Shown here: positions 1 to 6,118 of the stretch, one piece after another
Position numbering within the stretch: the stretch's first letter is position 1
Layout of the letters: every line of letters starts with the position of its first letter
From: CAZTLI01 sp964614375
Lineage (GTDB): Bacteria; Chloroflexota; Anaerolineae; Aggregatilineales; Phototrophicaceae
Direction of reading: 5' to 3'
Assembly (NCBI GenBank): GCA_964614375.1
Contig: CAZTLI010000342.1
Span: forward strand, 1-6,118
DNA length: 6,118 bases
Position numbers and translations under genes: made by a program
The notes under the pieces: model-generated
The model's input: the letters and a program-made list of their open reading frames with translations, nothing else
What the model was told of the DNA's origin: nothing
Database searches by the model: none

Positions 1-300
1 GGTGTAGGCTTCGGCATCCAGCAGACCCTGAAGGAAGCTGCGATACCAGTCGAAGGTAATCGCGGGACGGCCTGTTTCGGGAATGGCGACGGCGCGTGTC
101 CAGTATCCTTGGAGTGCCGTACCGCCATCGACCCATGCCGGGTCTTCAATTTTGTGCAAACCGGCCTCGACCCACTGCCAGCCGAGCCAGACGCGGACGA
201 CCAGCCACAGGACTGAGAAACGCACGTCGTTGAAGAGGGTCTTGATGAAATCGGGTTCTTCGATTTTGCGTGTTTTACCGCGATTGAGCAGCTTTTGCAT
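1..300 (-). CDS. DoxX family membrane protein, N-terminal part (3' end outside window)
   Basis: The first 100 codons of a gene that continues beyond position 1. The ATG at 298-300 is preceded by a strong ribosome site, AAGGGAG at 309-315, with an 8-nt spacer, so the start is well supported. The protein opens with a basic cytoplasmic stretch (residues 1-25). A transmembrane helix follows at about 28-48, with the family-like pattern R36...G40...E45-x-G47-x-x-K50. A periplasmic loop then contains DPAWVDG (53-59) and GRPAITFDWYRSFLQ (77-91), which I associate with DoxX/DoxD-like proteins of Chloroflexota. Known members are small four-helix inner-membrane proteins, some linked to thiosulfate:quinone oxidoreduction and redox stress; the substrate cannot be read here. 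It lies 145 bp downstream of the response regulator and may be its target. The family call is fairly firm; the role is not. Confidence 0.72.
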   Translation of the reverse strand, partial: MQKLLNRGKTRKIEEPDFIKTLFNDVRFSVLWLVVRVWLGWQWVEAGLHKIEDPAWVDGGTALQGYWTRAVAIPETGRPAITFDWYRSFLQGLLDAEAYT

Positions 301-308
301 GGTGTTAT

Positions 309-315
309 CTCCCTT
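309..315 (-). promoter_or_regulatory. Ribosome binding site of the DoxX gene
   Basis: AAGGGAG on the minus strand, 8 nt before the ATG at 298-300. It is the strongest Shine-Dalgarno match in the window and fixes the start of a gene that would otherwise be easy to overlook, because it is cut by the window edge. Confidence 0.7.
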
Positions 316-370
316 AAGGACTGTTTGATGTTGATAGTTCCATCGTATCGCGTTATGAAAATGCGGTGTA

Positions 371-400
371 GCAGGCAAAACCCGCAAAAAATTTGCCCGC
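371..400 (-). other. Hairpin in the regulator-DoxX spacer
   Basis: On the minus strand GCGGGCAAA (392-400) can pair with TTTGCCTGC (371-379). This gives a 9-bp stem including one G-U wobble, around a 12-nt loop that itself holds a T6 run. It lies about 46 nt after the response regulator stop and about 70 nt before the DoxX ATG. No U-tract follows the stem, so it does not look like a standard intrinsic terminator. It could be a structured leader, a processing site or a weak terminator. The pairing is visible directly; any function is inference. Confidence 0.35.
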
Positions 401-419
401 TGTGGGGGTTTCCCCTACA
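401..419. promoter_or_regulatory. Interrupted palindrome, candidate operator
   Basis: TGTGGGGGTTTCCCCTACA is a 19-bp inverted repeat. Eight of nine positions are complementary around a TTT centre (half-sites TGTgGGGG and TGTaGGGG). It sits 27 bp past the stop of the response regulator and about 100 bp before the DoxX start. Dimeric NarL/LuxR-type regulators bind inverted repeats of roughly this size, and the adjacent gene encodes such a regulator, so an operator for DoxX control is a reasonable reading. As RNA from the minus strand it could also form a short GGGG/CCCC hairpin with an AAA loop. I saw no second copy in the window. Confidence 0.4.
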
Positions 420-445
420 TCAGGAGATGGCTAAGAAGAAAGCGG

Positions 446-1099
446 TTATTCGAGGATACCGTGTTGCAATGCGGACTTTACAAGCTGTGCCCGCGTCTGA
501 ATATCGAGCTTTTCCATCCCGCGTGCGCGATAGGTTTCGACTGTCTTAACACTCAAAAAGAGTTCACCGGCAATTTCGCCGTTGGTATGTCCTAACGCGA
601 CCATTCGCAAGACATCATATTCGCGCTCGGACAATTCTTGCCAGGGATTGATTTGCTCTTGTGAGGGGCTGCTATTGTTGACGACTTGCAGCAATTTACC
701 CGTCATCGCTGAATGGACATAGATCTCGCCCCGAACGACGGCCTGAATCGCCATCAAGAGTTCGTTATCCACGACCTTTTTCAAGACATAACCACTCGCG
801 CCATATTCCAGCGCCTGCTGCAAATAACGCACATCATCGTGCATCGTCAGGATCAGGATACGGGTATCTGGCAAGCTCGCTTTAAGGTGGGGCAAGGCGC
901 TCAAACCATCCAGTCCGGGCATGTTGATGTCCAGCAGAATCAGATCGGGTTGCAGGTCAACCGCTTTCGAGAGGACTTCTTCGCCATCCGCCGCTTCGCC
1001 CACGACTTTCAAGCCGGGTTCATTTTCAATCAACAGGCGCAAGCCAGACCGTAAAATGGCGTGATCGTCGGCGACCAGAATACGGGTGGGTTCTGTCAT
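446..1099 (-). CDS. NarL/LuxR-family two-component response regulator
   Basis: A complete 217-residue protein of normal length for the family. The receiver domain covers residues about 5-120, with the acidic pair D11-D12, phosphoacceptor D57 in LLDINMPGLDG, switch T85 and conserved K107. A variable linker (about 125-153, ending NPWQ) leads to a LuxR-type helix-turn-helix at about 155-217. There LSEREYDVL (156-164), NGEIAGELFLSVKTVETY (173-190) and EKLDIQTRAQLV mark the four-helix DNA-binding fold. It should dimerise on phosphorylation and bind DNA. The ATG overlaps the kinase stop as ATGA (1096-1099), and AGGGG at 1107-1111 inside the kinase gene lies 7 nt upstream, so the pair is translationally coupled. 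One mild oddity is G194 in YRARGMEKL, where relatives often carry a larger residue. The cognate partner is almost certainly the upstream kinase. DoxX downstream is a candidate target. Confidence 0.95.
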   Translation of the reverse strand: MTEPTRILVADDHAILRSGLRLLIENEPGLKVVGEAADGEEVLSKAVDLQPDLILLDINMPGLDGLSALPHLKASLPDTRILILTMHDDVRYLQQALEYGASGYVLKKVVDNELLMAIQAVVRGEIYVHSAMTGKLLQVVNNSSPSQEQINPWQELSEREYDVLRMVALGHTNGEIAGELFLSVKTVETYRARGMEKLDIQTRAQLVKSALQHGILE

Positions 1100-2574
1100 G
1101 ATGTATCCCCTAACGAAGGTGTTCGTTCCGTTGTTTCATCCAATGGAATTTCGATATAGAGAGTCGTGCCTTTGTCCGGTTGTGATTCGATGGTCAATTT
1201 GCCGTCGAATAGTCCCGCCCGTTCCCGGATACCCTGTAGGCCAAGACTCTTTTTGCTGAATTGCAATTGATCGGTATCGAAACCGACCCCGTCGTCTTCA
1301 ATGATGATTAGCATCACTTGCTGCCGTTGTTCGACCAATACGCTGGCGATTTGCGCCTGACTATGACGGGCGACATTGGTCAGGCCCTCTTGCACAATAC
1401 GGTATACACTGGTTTCCGTTTCCATTGGCAGCCGGTCTGTTAAACCGAAAGCCACAAATTCAATCTGGATATTATGACGTTGTTGCGTATCGACGATATA
1501 GCGTTCGAGTGCGGCGATTAATCCTAAATCATCAAGCACACTCGGGCGCAGCTGCCACGCGAGGGCGTGGACTTCATCCAGGGTCTGATTGACGATTTTG
1601 CGTAAGTCGCCAATATGGGTATGGGCATCTTCAATGCTGCCCGTCTGTTCGAGATTGCGTAATCCGATCAGCATGGATGTCAGGGATTGACTCGTGCTGT
1701 CATGGAGTTCGCGGGCGATTCGTTTGCGTTCACTTTCCTGTGCGACGATGACGCGGTTGATATATTGGGTGCGGAGGTTTTCGCGTTCGGCCCGTTCTTT
1801 ATCCGCCTGTGCCAGCGCCCGTGTCATGCTGTTAAAGGCGTCTGACAGGATGCCAATTTCGTCATTGGCCCAGCGCGGGACTTGCTGTGTATAGTCACCG
1901 CGTTCGACAGCATGAGCAGCGGCTACCAAACTCAAAATCGGTCTGGTGAGTATCCATGTCAAAAATATCGCCGCCGCAAAGCCGACGGCAATCATCACCA
2001 GCGTCACAGCGAAAATGCGATTAGAGACCCCGTTCACAGTGTTCCAGATGCCGCTTTCGGACAGTCCCATACGGACAGTGCCCAGTCCATCGGTTAGGGG
2101 ATCGCTGAATTCAATGATGGACAGAGTATTTGTCGTGAAGTGGCGCAGGGTGCTGCGCGCTGTGGGCAGGCTGTCGTTATCGGTGATGATTTCCGGTGGC
2201 AGGGTGGAAGTTGTGGTTTGGGTAACAATCTCGCCCTGGGCGTCTACGACAATGATATACTCCACAACGGTGTTGTGGGTGTCGCTGGAATAATGGTCAC
2301 GGCGTTCGACAATCAGGGTGTTCACAGCGTCAATATCGTTTGTGGCGAGCAGCGCACGCACGAGTTCAGCCGTGTGGCTGTTGAGCATATTGCCCTGTTC
2401 AATTAGCTCGGTCTGCAATGTGGCGAAGAGCACCTGCCGTAATTGCAAGGTGACGAACACGCCGAGCACGACAATCACACCCAGAACGATGCCCAGCACC
2501 TTCACCTGAATGCTGACGCCGCCAGCTATCGCCCAGAATTTTTCAAATATGCGTGTATTTGTCAGCCATGTCAT
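1096..2574 (-). CDS. Membrane sensor histidine kinase (HAMP, HisKA_3, HATPase_c)
   Basis: A complete kinase of 492 residues from the ATG at 2572-2574. AGGGT at 2583-2587 sits 8 nt before this ATG, which favours it over a GTG two codons upstream (2578-2580). Order: transmembrane helix at about 26-44; an extracytoplasmic sensor of about 140 residues with YIIVVDAQGEIV (106-117), resembling a single Cache/PDC fold; a second helix at about 187-209; HAMP at about 210-263 with RPI at its start and DEIG (238-241); and the HisKA_3 dimerisation helix with ERKRIARELHDSTSQSL, phosphoacceptor H291. The ATPase domain shows the N box QEGLTN (N400), DDGVGFD (427-433) and GLQG (445-448). The protein should autophosphorylate on H291 and pass the phosphate to D57 of the regulator encoded next. 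The signal is not identifiable from sequence. All catalytic motifs are intact. Confidence 0.95.
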   Translation of the reverse strand: MTWLTNTRIFEKFWAIAGGVSIQVKVLGIVLGVIVVLGVFVTLQLRQVLFATLQTELIEQGNMLNSHTAELVRALLATNDIDAVNTLIVERRDHYSSDTHNTVVEYIIVVDAQGEIVTQTTTSTLPPEIITDNDSLPTARSTLRHFTTNTLSIIEFSDPLTDGLGTVRMGLSESGIWNTVNGVSNRIFAVTLVMIAVGFAAAIFLTWILTRPILSLVAAAHAVERGDYTQQVPRWANDEIGILSDAFNSMTRALAQADKERAERENLRTQYINRVIVAQESERKRIARELHDSTSQSLTSMLIGLRNLEQTGSIEDAHTHIGDLRKIVNQTLDEVHALAWQLRPSVLDDLGLIAALERYIVDTQQRHNIQIEFVAFGLTDRLPMETETSVYRIVQEGLTNVARHSQAQIASVLVEQRQQVMLIIIEDDGVGFDTDQLQFSKKSLGLQGIRERAGLFDGKLTIESQPDKGTTLYIEIPLDETTERTPSLGDTS

Positions 2575-2607
2575 AGTCACTAACCCTGTGGTTTACGCAT
2601 CCTATCC

Positions 2608-2613
2608 ATCATA
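2608..2613 (-). promoter_or_regulatory. Candidate -10 box for the kinase-regulator operon
   Basis: TATGAT on the minus strand, 33 nt before the kinase ATG, matches the sigma-70 -10 consensus at five of six positions. No convincing -35 hexamer lies at the right distance. A promoter is expected in this gap because the preceding gene ends in an intrinsic terminator just upstream. The expectation supports the site more than the motif does. Confidence 0.25.
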
Positions 2614-2670
2614 ACCCGTTCAGGCGAATGCGAATATGCCAGACATGCAGCCGGTTGTCCAATTAGGGCT

Positions 2671-2699
2671 AAAAAAAACACCCGCGACTCGGCGGGTGT
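2671..2699 (-). terminator. Rho-independent terminator of the winged-helix gene
   Basis: On the minus strand a perfect 8-bp stem, ACACCCGC (2692-2699) with GCGGGTGT (2678-2685), encloses a 6-nt loop and runs into eight consecutive T residues (2671-2678). It begins 24 nt after the stop of the gene ending at 2724, in the correct orientation, and precedes the kinase start by about 100 nt. It therefore separates the upstream transcription unit from the two-component operon. On the plus strand the A8 run lies on the wrong side, so it acts in one direction only. Confidence 0.9.
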
Positions 2700-2723
2700 C
2701 TGTGATTGCGACATGGTTCGGTC

Positions 2724-3407
2724 TTAATCGGTGGGCAGGATGACGACATCTGTCCCATAGGCGATATAACCATCGGACGCGCCGTTCGCCACCTCAACAT
2801 CGACATATAAGCCGCCGCAGTCCTCAATGCCTTCATCATACGGATTGATTTGGTAGACTTCCACACGCACACGCACTTTGTTAAAGGCTTCCGGCGTGAC
2901 TGTGAAGGTCTGGTAGGCTACGTCATCTGTCAAGTCGAACATTTCGTCACCTTCAACAGCGCCATGGATGGCACTCAAGCGCAGCACCATGCTCGCAGGT
3001 TCGGCCAACGTGCGGTCATCATCGGATTCATTGAAGCCGACATACACCGTGTTGGGTTGATTGGCGACGGCCACACGCGGTACAGCGACGATGAGACGAC
3101 GGGTAATATACTTATCGCCATCTCCCGAATCTTCCGGTGCATTCTCGTCATATTCCGCCAATTCATCGGCTGCATCTTGCCCCTGTTCAGATAACCGATA
3201 CATCTGATTGCCGTCCATCTGGGCATAACCCTTCGTCACCAGACGGCGGATAGCTTTGCTGAAGGCGCGGTCACTCAGGTCAAGCGCGGCACAGAGTTCA
3301 TCGGCAGAGGCGACAGCCTCTTCCAACTCTCCCAGATGACGGATGATGTCGAGCGCACCGGGCAAGGGTTCAAGCGTTTTCAGGTGGAATGGTAGTTCTA
3401 CTGTCAT
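2724..3407 (-). CDS. Hypothetical protein: N-terminal winged helix with beta-rich C-terminal domain
   Basis: A complete protein of 227 residues from the ATG at 3405-3407; a TTG three codons upstream (3414-3416) is an alternative. AGGA at 3420-3423 lies 12 nt from the ATG and 3 nt from the TTG, so ribosome spacing does not settle the start. I do not recognise a named family. Residues about 14-75 read as a winged helix-turn-helix: a helix PGALDIIRHLGEL, then SADELCAALDLSDRAFSKAI (34-53) as the helix-turn-helix, then RLVTKGYAQMDGNQMYRLSEQG as the wing. An acidic linker follows (about 78-98, many D and E). The C-terminal half (about 99-227) is predicted mostly beta strand, with alternating hydrophobic stretches such as RRLIVAVPRVAVA and VRVRVEVYQI. 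There is no signal peptide or membrane helix. It is probably a cytoplasmic transcription factor or adaptor with a ligand- or protein-binding domain; that role is inference. It has its own candidate promoter and terminator, which suggests a monocistronic unit. Confidence 0.85.
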   Translation of the reverse strand: MTVELPFHLKTLEPLPGALDIIRHLGELEEAVASADELCAALDLSDRAFSKAIRRLVTKGYAQMDGNQMYRLSEQGQDAADELAEYDENAPEDSGDGDKYITRRLIVAVPRVAVANQPNTVYVGFNESDDDRTLAEPASMVLRLSAIHGAVEGDEMFDLTDDVAYQTFTVTPEAFNKVRVRVEVYQINPYDEGIEDCGGLYVDVEVANGASDGYIAYGTDVVILPTD

Positions 3408-3449
3408 CGTCCGCAAATGTCCTGTGTATAGAGTAGTCGGATTGCCATC

Positions 3450-3478
3450 AGTATAACGACTTCCTGTATCGCAAACAA
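3450..3478 (-). promoter_or_regulatory. Candidate sigma-70 promoter for the winged-helix gene
   Basis: On the minus strand TTGTTT (3473-3478) and TATACT (3450-3455) are separated by exactly 17 bp. The -10 box matches consensus at five of six positions and the -35 at three of six. A transcript would start near 3443, giving a leader of roughly 36 nt before the ATG. No terminator is visible after the nucleotide-sugar dehydrogenase that ends at 3484, so read-through from upstream is also possible. Confidence 0.4.
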
Positions 3479-3483
3479 GCCGC

Positions 3484-4797
<1,314 letters not shown>

Positions 4798-4843
4798 TGA
4801 TACACCCATTTCTACACAGTGTCATTAATGCGTTAAATGATAG

Positions 4844-4872
4844 ATTATACACCGACCGCATTTGTCATTATA
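4844..4872 (-). promoter_or_regulatory. Two TATAAT boxes upstream of the nucleotide-sugar dehydrogenase
   Basis: The minus strand carries perfect TATAAT hexamers at 4844-4849 and 4867-4872, inside the 72-84 bp gap between the SDR stop and the dehydrogenase start. The nearer one would start transcription about 40 nt before the ATG at 4797. Neither has a good -35 hexamer: ATGACA lies only 13 bp before the nearer box. The gap is otherwise A+T-rich and unstructured. Promoter activity here is plausible; which box is used is unknown. Confidence 0.45.
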
Positions 4873-4881
4873 GACGAAGAC

Positions 4882-5733
4882 TCAACCGTCTAGTTTAAAG
4901 GTTCGGGCGATGAGCCAGTCACGCAGACGATCGGGCAGACGTTCTAGCCACACCCGCTGCCGGGCATCGCTGCCGACGACATAGCGATTTTTAGGGCGTG
5001 TGGCACGTATGGCATGGTCAACCGCTGCGGCGACCTGTTCTGGCGGAATTCCTCTGCGGCCTGCGCCTTCAAACATCCGTCGCATTCGTCTCATCGCAGC
5101 GCCATACAGGTCTTGCGCGTGTTGTGGAAATTGTGCCGTCACATCATCAACTTCGGAAACACCTTTGTCCCAGATCGGCGTGGCGATGGTGCCCGGTTCG
5201 ATGATGATGACCGCAATACCCCAGGGGCGCAGTTCGAGACGCAGTGTATCGGTGATAGCCTCCAGCGCGAATTTTGAGGCGTTGTATGCGCCAACAAAGG
5301 GCAGCGCGCTCCGTCCGCCAATCGACCCCATATTGATGATCCGACCCCGTGCCGTGCGTATCAGCGGTAAAAATGCCTGTGTAACCGCGATTTGCCCTGT
5401 GACGTTGATGGCAAGCTGGCGTTCGACATCGGCTAAAGGCACAAATTCCAGAGGCGCAGTCACCGCAATCCCGGCATTGTTCACAAGCGCATTCAGACCC
5501 CCATCGCCGACTGCCTCTGTGACGATTTCTACCGCACGGGCGATTGTCTCCGTATCGGTCACGTCAATGAACACCGGCGTGAGATTAGTGGGGATGTTGA
5601 CTTGAAGGCGTTCAGCATCCGCCTGTTTACGCACACCCGCAAAAACCTGATGACCGCGTTCGGCGAGGTAGCGCGCGCAGGCTTCCCCAATACCGGTTGA
5701 TGCGCCTGTAATAAGAATGGTGGATGAGGGCAT
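4882..5733 (-). CDS. Short-chain dehydrogenase/reductase (SDR) family oxidoreductase
   Basis: A complete 283-residue classical SDR, somewhat longer than the usual 250. The cofactor motif TGASTGIG (9-16) is followed by basic R35-K36 after the second strand, which suggests NADP(H) over NAD(H), and D57 in the adenine-contact position. NNAG (85-88) and the catalytic tetrad N110, S137 (NMGSIGG), Y150 and K154 (YNASK) are all present. EPGTIATPI (179-187) contacts the nicotinamide region. The extra C-terminal part (about 215-283) contains MRRMRRMFEG and RYVVGSDARQRVWLERLPDRLRDWL, similar to SDRs related to retinol or steroid dehydrogenases. The substrate cannot be assigned. The ATG at 5731-5733 sits directly before the expected first beta strand; its ribosome site is weak (GGA about 8 nt upstream). 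It follows the membrane-protein gene by 115 bp and precedes the nucleotide-sugar dehydrogenase by 72-84 bp, all in the same direction. Confidence 0.93.
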   Translation of the reverse strand: MPSSTILITGASTGIGEACARYLAERGHQVFAGVRKQADAERLQVNIPTNLTPVFIDVTDTETIARAVEIVTEAVGDGGLNALVNNAGIAVTAPLEFVPLADVERQLAINVTGQIAVTQAFLPLIRTARGRIINMGSIGGRSALPFVGAYNASKFALEAITDTLRLELRPWGIAVIIIEPGTIATPIWDKGVSEVDDVTAQFPQHAQDLYGAAMRRMRRMFEGAGRRGIPPEQVAAAVDHAIRATRPKNRYVVGSDARQRVWLERLPDRLRDWLIARTFKLDG

Positions 5734-5848
5734 AATTGTTGTCCGTGTTCAATTTTTCAGAACAGGTGAATATCCTGCGCGCTGCCACATACCGACAGGG
5801 CTTTTAGACCCCTTGCCTGTGCTGGATTTGAGACAGCGGTTGGATTAA

Positions 5849-6118
5849 TTACCCAGGCGGGATGGGGATAATGAGATTCAAGATCAGCCCCAGCACGAAT
5901 AATTCCCCAGCGCGACGGTTGAAGTACATCGCCCAGCCCACATACCACAGGGGCCAGACTGTCCATCCTTCGGGTGGTTGCGCGGGTTTCGGCAAGGTAT
6001 AGACCTGCCAGACTGTTATCAAGCGCGGCACGGCCAATAAGGTCAACAGCACCCATATACCGGTCAAGCGACTGGCAATTAGTCCAAATATCAGCGCATA
6101 GAACACAATAAACGACAC
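5849..6118 (-). CDS. C-terminal fragment of an integral membrane protein, possibly UbiA-family prenyltransferase
   Basis: The reading frame is open to the window edge, so the 89 residues seen are the C-terminal end and the true start lies outside; the GTG at 6116-6118 is simply the edge codon. Visible are a long hydrophobic region (about 2-31, one or two membrane helices), a short hydrophilic loop rich in proline (VYTLPKPAQPPEG), then WPLWYVGWAMYFNRRAG and a last helix, ELFVLGLILNLIIPI. The arrangement of a PLWYV...NRRAG segment followed by a terminal hydrophobic helix resembles the C-terminal end of some UbiA-type prenyltransferases, which attach isoprenoid chains to quinone or related rings in the membrane. 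The diagnostic Asp-rich motifs would be upstream and cannot be checked, so this is a tentative family call. That it is a membrane protein is secure. Confidence 0.6.
   Translation of the reverse strand: MSFIVFYALIFGLIASRLTGIWVLLTLLAVPRLITVWQVYTLPKPAQPPEGWTVWPLWYVGWAMYFNRRAGELFVLGLILNLIIPIPPG

Noticed and set aside
83..549. Two short plus-strand open frames at the left end
   Set aside because: They overlap the DoxX coding region, the spacer and the 3' end of the response regulator, and show no domain or ribosome site.
713..1054. A 113-codon plus-strand open frame
   Set aside because: Fully antisense to the receiver domain of the response regulator; no ribosome site and no family resemblance.
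2578..2580. GTG as the start of the sensor kinase
   Set aside because: The ribosome site AGGGT at 2583-2587 would be only 2 nt from this GTG but 8 nt from the ATG at 2572-2574, so the ATG is preferred.
2850..3194. A 114-codon plus-strand open frame
   Set aside because: Antisense to the winged-helix gene. The minus-strand frame has a promoter, a terminator and a sensible fold; this one has none of these.
5000..5605. A 201-codon open frame on the plus strand
   Set aside because: It lies entirely antisense to the SDR gene, whose motifs are complete. The translated product is rich in arginine, serine and threonine with no recognisable domain, typical of an antisense shadow.
5746..5764. Inverted repeat TGTTC-9 nt-GAACA just upstream of the SDR gene
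   Set aside because: Five base pairs with an A/T-rich centre is within chance for a window of this size, and no regulator gene adjoins it.
5795..5820. Imperfect hairpin ACAGG...CCTGT with a bulge, after the membrane-protein gene
   Set aside because: The stem is only five or six base pairs with a bulge and no T-run follows on the minus strand, so it is not a convincing terminator.
5757..6056. A 99-codon minus-strand frame overlapping the membrane-protein fragment
   Set aside because: It is out of frame with the strongly hydrophobic C-terminal fragment, which reads as a membrane protein. The alternative has no membrane pattern or known motif.

Overview
The window looks like an ordinary chromosomal stretch of a free-living bacterium. 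Every gene I can support lies on the minus strand, so transcription runs from high to low coordinates. By eye the G+C content is moderate, slightly above half. The style of the proteins (a HisKA_3/NarL two-component pair, a DoxX membrane protein with a 'GRPAITFDWYRSFLQ' segment, a winged-helix/beta-rich hypothetical protein) reminds me of Chloroflexota of the Anaerolineae type. That is an impression from family resemblance, not a demonstrated placement. I see no rRNA, tRNA, CRISPR, insertion sequence or phage gene.

Layout in transcription order. (1) 6118-5849: the C-terminal part of a multi-spanning membrane protein that resembles the end of UbiA-type prenyltransferases. (2) 5733-4882: a complete short-chain dehydrogenase/reductase (SDR) with all catalytic residues. 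(3) 4797-3484: a complete WbpA-like nucleotide-sugar (probably UDP-N-acetylhexosamine) 6-dehydrogenase, preceded by two TATAAT boxes. (4) 3407-2724: an unrecognised protein with an N-terminal winged helix, an acidic linker and a beta-rich C-terminal half, with its own candidate promoter and a clear intrinsic terminator at 2671-2699. (5) 2574-1096 and 1099-446: a membrane sensor histidine kinase and a NarL/LuxR-type response regulator whose genes overlap by 4 bp (ATGA). (6) 300-1: the N-terminal 100 codons of a DoxX-family membrane protein, which runs off the window.

The terminator at 2671-2699 divides the window into two transcription blocks. Upstream are metabolic and envelope-type genes (membrane protein, SDR, nucleotide-sugar dehydrogenase) plus the putative regulator. 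Downstream is a signalling module: a periplasmic signal read by the kinase, phosphotransfer to the regulator, and DNA binding. DoxX is the next gene in the same direction. The 145-bp spacer between regulator and DoxX holds a 19-bp interrupted palindrome built on GGGG/CCCC and an adjacent hairpin. It is the best candidate in the window for an operator of this two-component system, which makes DoxX a plausible target. That link is inference.

No gap exceeds about 150 bp. I do not find strong evidence for a new multi-gene system. The points most worth a second look are the palindrome/hairpin block at 371-419 and the unrecognised winged-helix protein.
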